From Primula veris (taxonomy: Eukaryota > Streptophyta > Magnoliopsida > Ericales > Primulaceae), in the NCBI GenBank assembly GCA_963682055.1, contig OY821744.1:4035001-4099000 (forward strand): a DNA stretch of 64,000 nucleotides, in the 5' to 3' direction. A program made the translations under genes and the position numbers. A model generated the notes under the pieces. That model was not told the origin of the DNA and searched no databases. It saw only the letters and a list, made by a program, of their open reading frames with translations. How positions within the stretch are numbered: the stretch's first letter is position 1; every line of letters starts with the position of its first letter. This document shows positions 35,301 through 47,484 of the stretch, in pieces.

Positions 35301-36902
35301 GGAAAAAATACACATGTGGTATAAGATTTTTTATATAGAATTTCGGCCCTTTCCATCTTGAGTTTTTGGTTCCGTCATTGATAGCAAGGTCATATTGCTT
35401 TTTGAAAAGATCCATGTCTGTTGGTATATTTCACTTAATTTTCTTCCAAAATTACTTATGTTTTAGTGACTCGGGAAATTGATGTAAATAAATAATTAAA
35501 TTAGCATTACACAAGTTCAGATATGCAGAAATTATGCAAGTACTTTCATCAAAGGTTGATAAGCATGGTTAAAGTTAAGACGCCGAATGTTTTGCTTTCT
35601 AGAGGTTTACAAATTTTGGCCACATTGCCTTGGAGAACTAAAGCCATGATATCGGTTATATCAAAATCTTCTCTATATATGTAGATAAACATTCATATAG
35701 TTCACGATTTAATAAATGGTAATACTTGGAATGATTTTTTAGCTCAATCGGATAAACATGGACTTTGATCACGCTTTCAGTCTAGTGATAGATCTCAGTT
35801 TCCTTGGTGGTTCGGTGGCCAAGTTAGGGACTTGAAGTCGAGTGAATTCCTTTCATTAGAGCTACTTGGTTATGCGCATATTGGTTTCTTCTTTTGTTCT
35901 TTCTCTTGTAAAACTATCCCAGTGTATTTTTTTTTTCCGTTTCTTCTTCGGATTGCTTTTCATTTGTTCAGACAAAGTTTTAAATTGGTAGTTTTACAAC
36001 GAATGCGGATTTAGTATAGATAAGTTTGGAGCATACAACTAGTTACAACTTACAACCGTTTTTTAATTCCCGCCCTTTTCATCTTGGTATAAAACTGTTT
36101 ACACAGCCTGTAAACGATAATAGTAGTTTCTCATTTTTATTTCGTTACATTTTCTCTATTTCTCTCTGGATTGTGGAATATCTATCTCTATTTCGTTACA
36201 CCGATTTTTTGTTTTTTATTAATTATTAATTGAATGTATGTTTTTGATAATTTAATTTTGAGGGTATGCTTTTGTTAATATAATAGGGGTAGGGTATGTT
36301 TATGTTAATTGCCCCTAATTCAAGTAATATAATAACAGATACTAGAGGTGTTTTTTTGTTCTTTCTAGAACTACAAAGCCAACTAAAAAATGTTTCCATC
36401 AAAAAATTCAAACATGATTTACATCTTTATGTATGATTAAGATGGTGGCAACTTTTAAGCTAAACAAAAGAATATTGTTTGGATTCAAGAAAATGGTAAT
36501 ACAACAAGTGTACAAGCTTAAAACTCCAACTTATTACAGACACTGTGGACATGTGGTACCAGCAACAACAGCTTTTTGGAAAAGGAGAACAAAGATCTTA
36601 AAACTAAAACACTTATGAAGGGTCTGTACATTGAACTCTTATGATTTATGATCAAGTCAAATTCTGAATATTGTGTACTGTAGAACGATGATATTTTGAT
36701 CTAGTGCATGCAGTCAATTTCGTATCCTTGAGTCCCTGACTATACAATTATTTTAAATTTGTAAACTGAATTATCACCAACAAATGAGGGGTCAAAAAAT
36801 CCAAAAACTGACAAAAATATTTTATTCAGTACACACTACACAGTCAAAATTTTCCTAGTATAGAATACAAGATTCTAATTAGGTAATATTAGAAATTTAT
36901 TC
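31641..36902. other. intergenic sequence of unit 2, no gene
   Basis: Aligned to unit 1 as far as about 35925, beyond which unit 1 is deleted. It contains a (TA)n run at 32303-32368, long here and short in the other units. Short ORFs at 36433-36618 and elsewhere have no recognisable similarity and are not called. Confidence 0.55.
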
Positions 36903-37220
36903 TTACTTTGTGCAGTTTGTGGTGCTGCAAAAGGGGAACCCTAGATCAATTTTACAAAGCGCATGGATTTGTTTCAATAACTTGTCCTTCATTCGGACAC
37001 CCTTAGCTCTTATTTTAAGGTGTTCGCAAGTAGCTATTTTATCATCCTTAGACTTTATAATATGAGCAAGATGTCGCATCCCTATACAACATTCCAAGGA
37101 AGGTTCCTTACTCTTTCCCGTGGCAAAATCCGCACACTAGATCTTCTAGCACGACTCGCCTGCATCGCTCATATGAGAAAGAACGAGAAGTGAGAAAACA
37201 ACGACGGATATGTTCTTCAT
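36903..37220 (-). pseudogene. type 1 nonspecific lipid-transfer protein, broken
   Basis: One continuous 106-codon frame from the ATG at 37220 to the stop at 36903-36905, interrupted by in-frame TAG at codons 25 and 28. A hydrophobic signal peptide (MKNISVVVFSLLVLSHMSDA) is followed by cysteines with nsLTP type 1 spacing: C, 14 residues, CC, 19 residues, C, then 21 and 13 residues to the last two cysteines. The C-terminus LGFPFCSTTNC resembles the LTP end. The CXC motif has lost its second cysteine (CEH), and the stretch between the first two cysteines is too short. An intact protein would be secreted and bind lipids. It lies in a part of unit 2 that units 1 and 3 lack, so no intact copy is visible here. 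Confidence 0.72.
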
Positions 37221-37767
37221 GGTAAAAAAAAAAAAAGAAGAAGCAAAAGAATAGAATACAACTTAGTTACTTTGCTCTTGTCTAGCTAATATTTGATAAG
37301 AGAATGTGAAAGTGTAGAACGAATATATACAGATGATTGATGTAATGAGGAGATATGCTAGTCCTTCGTTGGATTAGGGGGTGTTTGTAGCACCAATTTT
37401 ATGTTCATGATATTTTACTTTAAAATAAGTTAAAGACAATGGCTTAAAATCAAAAGTTCCAATTAATGTGAGTAATATATCTGAAAGTAAAACAAGGTTC
37501 CACGATTTACATGTGAAGAATGTTCAACCAATCAGATGCACAGTAACAAAATTTGAGATGAGGAGCTAGGTGGAGACACAAGTGAATTAAAGCTTCTTCC
37601 ATTCAATAAAATTTGTGAAAATATTGATTTTTTTTTTTTTTTGCAAGTATATTGGTCAAAATCTTCATGATCTACAACTTAAGGTACTTCTACATTACTT
37701 TTAAGAAAGATCCGCTAGAATTTCAATCTATCCCCTTTCACATTTCTGGTTTTGCCACTCGTGCGAT
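37221..37767. other. intergenic, no gene
   Basis: AT-rich sequence between the LTP pseudogene and the Sirevirus-type solo LTR. Nothing recognised. Confidence 0.55.
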
Positions 37768-38968
37768 TGTTGGCCTGTGTGGCTAAACCTTAGAGGGGGG
37801 TGAATAAGGTTTTAAGCGTTTTTCGCGGAATTAAAATTCTAATCGCAACTATCAACCCAACTAGCTCAATATATATTTGCGATACTAAATATGCGATGAT
37901 AATGTATGAATAAATTGAAACATACGCACAATCACAAAAATATAAGTTGCGGAAAGTAAATAGTAAAGGAAGAGATTGACACCACGATGTATAGAGGTTC
38001 GGCAAACCCGCCTACGTCCTCTATTCGGTATTCAAGCTACCGAGTATTTCACTAAAATTTTCTTCCCAAGATTACAACCTAACGAGCTAATCGACCGATT
38101 AAGCTCCCCCTCACTCTATGAGTATCCCGAATGAAAAGACCTAGAGCTTTTAAGCAACACTCGTTTACAAAGCCTCTACCCGATCACTCGCTCACAAATG
38201 AGCTTATAATTTGCTATTTACAAAATTATCGAGAATAAAACAACACTCACAATTTGATTGCTTCTAAATATACTAATTTGTGATATTTGATGATGTTTAA
38301 TCTTGCTTTGAGCTTGAATCATTTTCTCTTCAATTTCCTTCCTTTTTGAGAATTTTCTCCAAAATGAAGATTTTTAGGGTTTTGATCGAGAGAGGTTGAA
38401 GGATGGTGAATGGTTGTGTTTGGAGAGTAATTGGGATGAGTTTTGTAGACCAGAAAAGTCTGTTTCATGTATTATGACCGTTGGGTAGAGATTGAGAGAT
38501 TTACCCAATGGTTAAAGCCATTTATTGAAAAAAGCTAAAAAGCTGTTTTTCGAATTCTGCAGAAAACGATTGGTCGTTTTCTGCATTTCGACCGGTCGTT
38601 TTAATAACGACCTCACTAGAAAAAATTGGACAAAAAACGATCGGTCGTTTTGTCTGTTTCGACCGGTCATTTTTATCATGACCTCACTGGAACATTTTGG
38701 ACCAAAACGATTGGTCGTTTTCTGACAATTTTCGGCTTTCCCGCTATACTTCGAATGCTCGTAACTTCTTCGTTTTAGCTCCAATTTTGGTTCCGCTTGG
38801 ACCGTTGACTTCGTTTTTAATTACTCTATCATTCTGACGTGCTGAAATATACATTTTCTATTTTTGGAAAAGACAAAGCATTATATCATCGAAATAGAGA
38901 AATCGTAAAATCATTAAAATATAATTAAACTTATAATCAAAATCAATTATTGAACTCATGGTTCAACA
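37768..38968 (-). mobile_element. solo LTR, Sirevirus-like (same family as element B)
   Basis: 1201 bp aligned along its length with the LTR at 62026-63131. Shared blocks include TAAACCTTAGAGGGGGG, GTGAATAAGG, TTTTTCGCGGAAT and GAGGTTCGGCAAA, and both end GTTCAACA. It is flanked by CGAT on both sides (37764-37767 and 38969-38972), which suggests a largely intact target duplication. It also carries the family's palindromic ACGATCGGTCGT motifs (about 38566-38720). Confidence 0.82.
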
Positions 38969-38996
38969 CGATGATTTGATATAGGTAAATGGTTTA

Positions 38997-40083
38997 TGTT
39001 AGGACCAGATTTCTGGCTCATAAACTATTTGTTGTCTATTGGTTTTAACTAAATAATGCTAGTTGATTGTTACGAATTGAGACAGGTTTAAGTTTACAAG
39101 TGAGGTTGCAACCTCAGTTGCAACCACTGTTCCAACCTGTTGTTCTGCAGGATTCTGTCAAGTTCTGTATTTCTGCATTACTATTTTTTAATAATGTTTA
39201 TTTGTTTTAAAGTATGCAGGATATATTCTCATATGTTCTTAAAATTTAGTTTGTGTATATTGAGAATATTAAAATGATAAGGAAAGATATTGCCTAAAGG
39301 ATATAAGGAGATTAGCTTATAAAGATATGTTTCCTTTAATTAGGCAATCTAGATCTCTATTTTCATGTAAGTCTTTATCAATTAATTCAATCTATGGTTT
39401 CTATCAAAATCAGTATGATCTATTTTAGATTGAATAATATATGGAGTTAATGTTTCAAAATATATTCAGAAAGATTTTATCTCTAAAAAGATACTATCTT
39501 ATATGTTTCTTATTTTAGAAAAAGGCTAACTCCTATTTCCAAACTAATTATTAATACGTATTAACTTATGAAGATTGAGGTCAATCTAATGCTGAAGTAT
39601 CTTGTGCAATATGGAAAGATTGAAGTCAATCAAAAAAGTCAAAAGCAATCATCAAGATCTTGAAGAAAGAAGATTGTTTTTACTCTTATAAATAATTGAT
39701 AATTATGCTTGTAAAAAGTGTGTTCTAAATTATAAAGAATTCATTCTTGAGAAAATACACCGTGAGCTTTTAAATGAAAAACAATGGTGGGATGTCATTG
39801 ATATTTTGAGTGATAGTTATAAGGTAGGAGCAATATAGAGATAGGCAAAAAAACCTAAAGAGAGTCTGAGTGTTTTTGAATAATACTTGAATCATATATT
39901 GTAAGCTTTTATAATATCATAATCTTGGTGAGTGCTCCGGAGACGTAGCCTAGTTGGGTGAACTCCGTTGTTAAATGTGCGTGTGATTTAATTCAAGTAC
40001 ATTTAACTTTATAAATTATGTCCATCATTATACTTAGTTTCCGACCTCAGTTGCAACTGTACTTGGAACCTAACTGCATAACA
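38997..40083 (+). mobile_element. LTR-like remnant of another copia element
   Basis: It starts TGTTAGGACC and near 39935-39975 contains GGAGACGTAGCC and GGGTGAACTCCGTTG, the block also found near the end of the family-A LTR at 72-430. No internal domains follow. The 3' limit is uncertain: CATAACA at 40077-40083 is the best candidate, but no matching target duplication was found. Confidence 0.5.
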
Positions 40084-40632
40084 GCAACTAGAACAGCGGA
40101 TATAAATTTCAGTTTAAGAGAAGTTGCAAAATTATTGCAGAAGTACATGAAGATAATCATGTACTAGATCTTTCCGGTAATAGTTATCTCAAGTAATATC
40201 ACCAAGGTCGGTTTCGAGGATGGACACATTTATGAGATGATCTCTAATGCCAATAAAGAAATTTAATTTAAGAATCAGACTTGTACTTAGTTATCTCCTT
40301 ATTCTTTACAAGTAGAGACTTGTAAATTTTAATCAATGGCTCAACTTGCTCTATGCTTGTAGGGTTGTTCTTGGAGAAACTATTTTTCAATAATTTGGAT
40401 CAAGTTAAGATTGATGGTGTTTAACCGAAATCATGGAGTGTTGTGATTTCTGTTTCCTTATTAGCTTTTAAAAGCTAGTTCTTGTTAGTGTTCGATCATA
40501 GTTGTTACTTCATACTGTTTTTGCGGTATTTCTTTTTTTTTTTTTTTTGTGCTTTGATTGTCTATAAATAAAGTGGTAACGACAATTCGATAAATAGACA
40601 TGAGACGCTTCTCTTACTATTACAAAACGAGT
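40084..40632. other. unit 2-specific sequence, no gene
   Basis: No protein similarity or repeat structure recognised. It may be internal sequence of the neighbouring retroelement remnant. Confidence 0.4.
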
Positions 40633-40774
40633 GATGATATAAGAAGAGACTTTTTGACATAAACTCTCGCTGAGACTCAATGTGGATCATCAGATCATGT
40701 ATATGAGGGTAAATCAATGATGCACATTAACTCTCTACGAGAGTCTATGTCAAAAAGTCTTTCATTATATCATC
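40633..40774. repeat. imperfect hairpin with roughly 60-bp arms (MITE or miRNA-like)
   Basis: The left arm starts GTGATGATATAAGAAGAG and contains AGACTTTTTGACATAAACTC. The right arm contains the complement (GAGTCTATGTCAAAAAGTCT) and ends TTATATCATCATT. Arms are roughly 85% complementary by eye and enclose a loop of about 30 nt. No TA or 3-bp target duplication is obvious. It could be a MITE or a miRNA-type fold-back; sequence alone does not decide. Confidence 0.65.
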
Positions 40775-42408
40775 ATTCTAAAAATACATATGACATAAAA
40801 CGGATCCAAGAAGAATTTTCGGAGTTCCGTGTTACATTTATGAACAATCTGTTACAGAATAATAATTAGCTGTTTTTTTTTTATAAAAAAAATACACTAC
40901 CGAAATTTCATTTATTTATCAACGGCTGGAACCATTTAAACAGTTGAAAATGCATTCAGAATGAATATTGCTAATATTTAGTATCATGAATGAAAGAACT
41001 AGTAATGGTTAATATGTTTTTAATGAAGATATATTCATAATTTATTCTCGTACAATAAAACCTCTATACATTCATATTACTGGGACCACGAAAAATATTA
41101 CTATAAAAAAAGTATTATTAAGTAGGGGTTACATATAAAAAATACAAAATAAAATAAAATTAAAAGTATTTACATAATATAAGTTACATGTATATAGTAA
41201 CGTGAAAATTTTTGTAGCTTGAATTTAATTGACATCAGAGTGTCGATGAAATACAAGCAACAAACCAGAATTGATAAAAACAATCAAAGATTAGTTACAC
41301 AAATAAGTAATTAAATAACACAGTTTCACTATAATAACAAAATGGATATAAATGTTTTTTTTTATCAATAAAATAAAAGCTTATAGTGCTGTGAAAATAT
41401 CAAAAAAATGAGAATTTCATCTCATGTTCCACGCACTTTAAAAACTTGTTATTACTTTTACACATCTCACCAATTGATGATCTTTTTATTGTTGTTCATT
41501 TTTAACTTTTGTCTTCAATAAACTTTGGAGAATACTGTTTTTTTTACAATTTGTGACCATCAATCACATCAACGTCACTTTGTTTGGAATACGTTTCATA
41601 CTGTTATATATACACTGAACATACCAAAGAACTCTCAAAAATGTATAATGTACGATTCAAAAGTAGGTTTTAAAACTGACCAGGAGAGTTCATAAGATAG
41701 CAAATATCAGGCCAAAGGATAAGATGGAGTAACAATTTTCGGATTAATTTTCAAAATAAGGTGCTTGCCTCATTAGGTCTACCAAACTAATGATTTACAA
41801 AGTGATGTTTTGATAACTTGCAATGCAGAGAAACGAGTAATACAAACTCATATAAATATATTCCATTGGTATCAAATACAATACTTATAATCTTCTAAAT
41901 TGCCATAAGTTAATGCATCTTGAGGACGGGGCATTTTCAAGCCCAAGGAAATACAAGCATTCGATTTTTAACAAGTGTTGTTTAGATACATAAAAAGAAG
42001 ACAATCATAACTAGCAAATTTAGCATCATATGCAAATCCTAAAAATATCATCTGCAATTGGAGGGGTTAGTTTTTTCAATTTCTATATGTATAATGTATA
42101 CTATATAGCTATTGACGGGAGCGGGGGACGAAACTAATCTGCTATATAGTTCAATTATAACCAGTATATTTTGTAATTTTGTTAGATGTCGCTGACTTCG
42201 GAGACTTCCTCTTTGTATCATAGACTCGATCCTTAAAGTTCAGGTATTTTTTTAATCATGCTCTTGATTATCTTATGTGGTTATTAACAAACACATAAAT
42301 AAATATACTACATCAGGGGCACGACCAGGAACTTTCACACTTCCAGCAAAAGCGAAATATTCGACTATTCTTATATACTCCGTACAAGGCTACTATCCTT
42401 ATTCATGC
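40775..42408. other. intergenic, no gene
   Basis: From about 41180 it rejoins unit-1 homology (matching 21057-21268), then from about 41386 to 42536 it carries 1.15 kb absent from unit 1. No coding region recognised. Confidence 0.5.
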
Positions 42409-42565
42409 GGACTAAAACAAATCTTTAATTATTGGTACTTTAATTTTCAAAGTATTAATATATGATTTCTAAGCACAAATAGTTCAAGGAATTAGCTTGC
42501 TTAGAAATCATATATTAATACTTTGAAAATTAAAGTACCAATATTCAAAGATTTGTTTAGAAATC
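42409..42565. repeat. long inverted repeat, about 65-bp arms
   Basis: The arms (about 42409-42474 and 42499-42565) are reverse complements. The 44 bp nearest the loop are essentially perfect (GGTACTTTAATTTTCAAAG and its complement) and the outer part has a few mismatches. The loop is about 24 nt. Only the right arm has a counterpart in unit 1 (about 21268-21300). Confidence 0.85.
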
Positions 42566-43155
42566 ATATAGCTTGTGGTGGTTCTGGCATTTTCCTTCCA
42601 TTATGTCCTTTTCAGTCATATTTGTCAAAAATGATACAATTACACTCGGACAAATGGTAATAATTAAAATAGTCCAGAAAATCTTCAACAAGATATTTAT
42701 ATATTCCATACCATAAGTCTATTCAGAGACGGGTCTCCCACTTATATTAGCTTTTTTCCTCGTTATTGACTTATGTTTTGACTGTTTTCTTTGAAATAAT
42801 TTTTATTTTACCCGTTTCCTCCCTAACAAACACCATTTCATGTTTTCAACAAACAAGAAGTAGTGGATTTGATTTGAAAGTTTCAAATGCTTCCTTTTTT
42901 CAATATTTTGTTTATGCCTCGAATGAATTTTAAAAATGCTTAAGCCATACGTACTATTAAGAGTATATATTACTCACAAAGAAGAGTTACAAATTATTAT
43001 ACATAAAGAAAATCAAGGGAAAAAAGACAGACCTCAAAAGAGATAAAAGTCGTTATGGGTCTATATCTATGTATGAATAAAAAATATCTAAGTGCTTTTA
43101 TCTTTTAACAGATGAACGAATTATTGCTTCTATTAATTTGTAGACTCGTAGCCGC

Positions 43156-45421
43156 TTATTTTGGTACCCATTCAGTTCTTGCCTTCATAATTTCAGCTCC
43201 ACCTTCGAGTTTAAGCAAATGGTGACACTCGACATGGTCAGGATACGACAAATCTGCCACATCAGCAGAAGATACAGTAGTCATCGATTCCAATACGTTG
43301 TCCTTTTGACATTCTCTCTTATATTGTAGTGTCATACGAGATAGCTTGTGGCTCTTCAGGGTCGAAGCCGGTGCACTCTGCAATTAAATGTCTTCCGTTA
43401 GTTGCTCATTTTAAATATTCCGTTAAAAAGAATACACAATAGGAAAAAAGTTTGTTTCCTGTGACTTTTGTATAAAAATTTGGGAAGAACCGAAACAGAA
43501 AGTTACCTCAAGGATCCATCCTATGTATTTTGCATTGTTTACATGTTGGTTGAGGTCCAAATCACTCCATCTTGGCTGCATTAAAAAACATGTACGCATG
43601 AATAAAAGCGAATTGCAACAAAATTAGCACTAGGAGAAAGTATAGAATGTAGCTGTTTAATTACTATAATAGAAAGATATTTAACTTACTTTTATGCCGG
43701 AACACGTATACTCATATGCAGTGTCATCGACATTTATTAATTTTTTACAATCGTCTTCCAAACTAGGAGGTGCATCTTTACAAAAAGGACTCATTTCTTC
43801 TCGCACTTCATCAGGAAATCGACACAATCTTCGAGTTTCTTTATTCATCATCACGAAATTTCTGCAAAATTTTAGAATACACAAGGGCATAGTTTATTAT
43901 CATTAATTCTTAGGTTTCTGTGCCATTTTAGCAAGGGAACTAAATAAGTCCATTCGGCTTAGGAGTGGCACGTACGGCAATTTGAAATGGAAATGTGTTA
44001 CACGTTATTTTAGTTTTTACCTTGTTGCTCTAACCAATATATCTCCGTTTTTCTTGTCACGGATAACTGATTCACGCCGCAAGCTATTTTTTCCGAAAAG
44101 GACTAACCAATTCTCCACTTGTATGGTGTCACCCCTGAAAAAGTAATATATAGAAGGATATTAAAATTTGATACTAATAGATAGAAAATACGGATTTCTT
44201 TGATGGACCGTTACATTAATAAGATTTCTTTCTATATTTTTCCCTAAGAATATAATACAAACTTACCAAGTTGGATAACGATCGACTACGATTTGTGTCT
44301 TTGTAGACACCCAAATCAACTTTCTTTTGTGCATCTCCGGAGTTGAACCCAATCCATCTCCTAAAAGCCTCGTAACCTTCAAATGGTTAAGCCCTGTTTC
44401 CTGTTATCACAAAATTGCATGAGCATTTGAGTAACAAAACCTTTCTCCAAGTCTCCAACAAAACTAAGAATCTTCAAAGTTTTTGAATATATTTTCAAAG
44501 TTTTGATAGTAGTAGTTTTTTTTTCTTTTCTTGCTTAGTCTTCCGTTACTTTAAACTAAAACTTTTCAAAGTAATTAATTTGAATAACCGAGCTCCGTTA
44601 ATTTTTGCAAATTACTATAGAAATATTGAGCACCAGTTTTGAATGTCAAATTTATGCGTTTATTGCCTATATTGCTATGTGAGGAAAAGGTAACACATAA
44701 GAGCACCATCATAATCTTCAAAAAAAAAAAAAAAGATCACCATCATGAAAGGAAAAATAACTCTAGACAAGAAAATTCTATGTTTAATTACTCTGAGATA
44801 ATTTTTTCTAATATGGCTGATTTTTGTTTCAGGGTTCTGTATCACGTTTTAACTCGTGACGAAAAATGGAAAACTTGTAAAAATGTTATATATATATATA
44901 CACACACACATATATATACTGGGTTTGATTATAATTAATATTCTTGAGCAATTTAATTACAAGTTTATAACCCTCTTTTTCTCACAACCAGTAATTATGC
45001 ATACCTGCAAATGACTTATAATAGTCTCAAGAGAGACTGCCCCATCTGCCCCAACTTCATATGATCTAATAGAGAAATTCTGGGAAAATACTAAACCATT
45101 TTCCAAAAATCTCCCAGAAATGCCAAGCTCTTCTATAATATTGTCATTAATTATTTTATTTTGGTTTTCCGCAAACATGGTACCAAAAAGCAAGCTCAAG
45201 TTGGAGAGCTGGTTGCTGAGAACCCATGGGGACACATCATCTTCCCTAAGTAAGTTGCTATCTATGTGTGTAGGGGTTTGCACATTAACTTTAAAATTTA
45301 AGCCACTTTTACGGTTTGTGGGCTTTGATGGTTTCGACAACCCAATTTGTTTTTGCGTTATTTTGTGGTTGGATTCAACTGGTGCAGATGCAAGGGGAGA
45401 AAACGTCGAAGTCGCAACCAT
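43156..45421 (-). CDS. FATB-like: FATB-like acyl-ACP thioesterase, copy 3
   Basis: Exons are 45421-45005, 44400-44267, 44134-44021, 43861-43690, 43575-43507 and 43377-43156, with GT-AG introns of 604, 132, 159, 114 and 129 bp, giving 375 residues. All proposed active-site residues are kept. Two changes fall in otherwise conserved sequence: residue 150 is arginine instead of the glycine of the LLGDG helix region, and residue 222, whose codon spans the exon 3-4 junction, is arginine instead of serine. Several exon 1 differences also exist (NRKSG, LLREDD, IINDN). The gene is intact, but these substitutions could affect folding or activity. Function is as for copy 1. Confidence 0.9.
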
Positions 45422-45515
45422 GATTATGTGTGTGTGTGTATGCTTGTGTGTGTATGAGTGTGTGTGTAAGAGAGAGGGAGATTAATGGATACGGCTTTAT
45501 GATCATGGGGCATTG

Positions 45516-45523
45516 TATTTATA
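45516..45523 (-). promoter_or_regulatory. TATA box of FATB-like copy 3
   Basis: Minus-strand TATAAATA, about 95 bp from the ATG as in copy 1. The CA-rich 5' UTR microsatellite (about 45427-45468) has the longer copy-1-type structure. Confidence 0.7.
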
Positions 45524-47317
45524 GTAGCATATATCACGTAAGTCTTTGAAAAATGTGTCTGTCAAACACGTCTGTTCGGAATTAAGTAATAACTTTGGGA
45601 GACCGTTGTTCTAATGTGTGGAATAACAGATGTTTTTAAAAGAATAAACTGAATTTTACTAGTTAACTATTTCATGTCCATAAATTGTATTTTTGTTAGT
45701 TTGTGAATAATTTTCAATGGAATATGGACGAAAAGTTCAAAAGTTACTTGAGGAGACCAAGCTTTACCATTGACGCAATTAATTAAGTTGTAACCTAACC
45801 CAACTATTCATTAGAAGAGTTGGTCTCTGCTTAAAACATGTGTATTATATTCCTAAATTAGTAACTATCACAATTGAAATCCTAAGCCTAATAATACTGA
45901 CACGTAACCTGACTAGAGTATCATATTCTATTTGGATTTTCAAGTATCATTTAATTAGTTTTTCACCATGCAGAACTATTATTGTGACGTTAACGCAGAG
46001 AGCAATTCTGCTTTTTAATTTTATCCGGAAGTTTTAATTGTGAATGTTGATGTACAATAAGTGGAAATATGATAGGTAAGGTCTTCAGACTTATAACAAT
46101 TCATAAGAAATATGAATCACTAACTAATAGTACTGCTTACATTTTTATGAGATAAATAAAACATATCTTATTATTTTCCACTCAGATAACTAATATTATG
46201 AGATAACTAATATTTAATGCATAATTGGTCCACCTAATCCGCCACGTCAGCAGGTAAAGTTTTTGGGTAAAGTTTTTAAGTGGCTATAACAATACCCATT
46301 ATTAAATATGTAGAAAATATTGTCCAGATTATGAAATTTTAACAGAGATTCTGAAATTATTAATTACTGTCAATGCGTTTATACTCCTTAGTCTTTACCC
46401 CCTAAGAACTGAAGCTTCCTTCTTTTACTAAACGGTCAATATTAGCAAAAAGACTAAAATATAAGATTTCTCAACACAACTTTTGACCACTAGGGCTTGG
46501 CGCAACTTGAAAATAAAACTTAATTTACTATATACAGTTTGTTTTACAGAGCAAGAAATTATAAATGTTGCTTATATATATCCAATATAATTATCAGACT
46601 AGATCTCGAATTATTAATATACCAGCTTTTAAAAAAAAAGGATCTGTTTACCATAACAATGTATGGGTATATTTGTCAAATCATCCTTCACATTTTATTA
46701 TAAGCTTTTAGAAGGGGAAAGTTATTGTTCAATACATACGTTCGGACTTAATTATCTAAAATCCAAATTTGTGGTTTTTGTTTAAAATTTTGTACATATG
46801 ATTAACATTTTATCACTAAAAATAAGTACTAGAAACATTAATTTGTACTTAAGTTTATAAGAGATTTTAACAGTATGTTTTTGATAATTATGTCCCTGTA
46901 CTAAATGACAACATCTCATATGTGAATAGCATGTATGCAACATAAGTATGAATATTGAATCATATTCACGAGCAACACTTAAGCAGTTTTTCATTTTAAT
47001 ACTCATCTAAATTTATTTACGAATTTAAAGCAGGATTAGTCTTAGATTTCTGCATGTTATCTTACACATTGATGCATGGTCGAAAATAGACACCAGTGAT
47101 AGGTTTTCTCCGAGTAACTCGTAAATGAACAACTACGATGGATTAGTTGAGAGCCCAACTAATCCTCTTAAGCTAAAACGAGTTTAAAATTAAGAGATAA
47201 ATACATGGAAATTGTTAGTGTTCAGACAATTTACCTTAGAAAATACATCTAAATTTATACTAAATTAAACCTATATCGGATCTTCTATATCAAATTACTC
47301 AATTATATATAGTAATA
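45524..47317. other. 5' flank of copy 3 and intergenic sequence, no gene
   Basis: Aligned to the flanks of the other copies, with about 350 bp deleted near 46190. Nothing coding recognised. Confidence 0.6.
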
Positions 47318-47484
47318 TTTCCTCCGTTCCAAATTGTTAGTCCACCATGAAACTACGTGCAAATTTAACCAACAAAAAACTCATACGTAAAATGACGAAG
47401 CAAAAATTTAAAGATTAGTTTTTAATCGGTCAAATTTGCACGTATATAGTTTCGTGATGTATTAAAAATTTAGAACGGATGAAG
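47318..47484. mobile_element. Stowaway-like MITE (unit 3)
   Basis: Ortholog of 5339-5501 and 28234-28396, flanked by TA on both sides. It is 4 bp longer through a small internal duplication. Confidence 0.82.

Larger units (their letters stand above)
21543..42857. repeat. tandem unit 2
   Basis: Second copy of the long direct repeat. It has an intact FATB-like gene (23724-25997) and unit-specific insertions: a probable solo LTR (about 21657-23533), a lipid-transfer-protein pseudogene (36903-37220), a Sirevirus-type solo LTR (37768-38968), another LTR-like block (about 38997-40083) and fold-back sequences near 40633-40774 and 42409-42565. It lacks element C and the fold-back repeat seen at 11930-12475. 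Confidence 0.9.

Noticed and set aside
36433..36618. 61-residue ORF starting MIKMVATFKLN
   Set aside because: Lys-rich with no family similarity, and it lies in non-coding unit 2 sequence with no conserved counterpart in the other units.
38997..40083. Complete solo LTR with target duplication
   Set aside because: The start and the conserved LTR block are convincing, but no matching 5-bp flanks were found and the 3' end is uncertain, so it is listed only as LTR-like.
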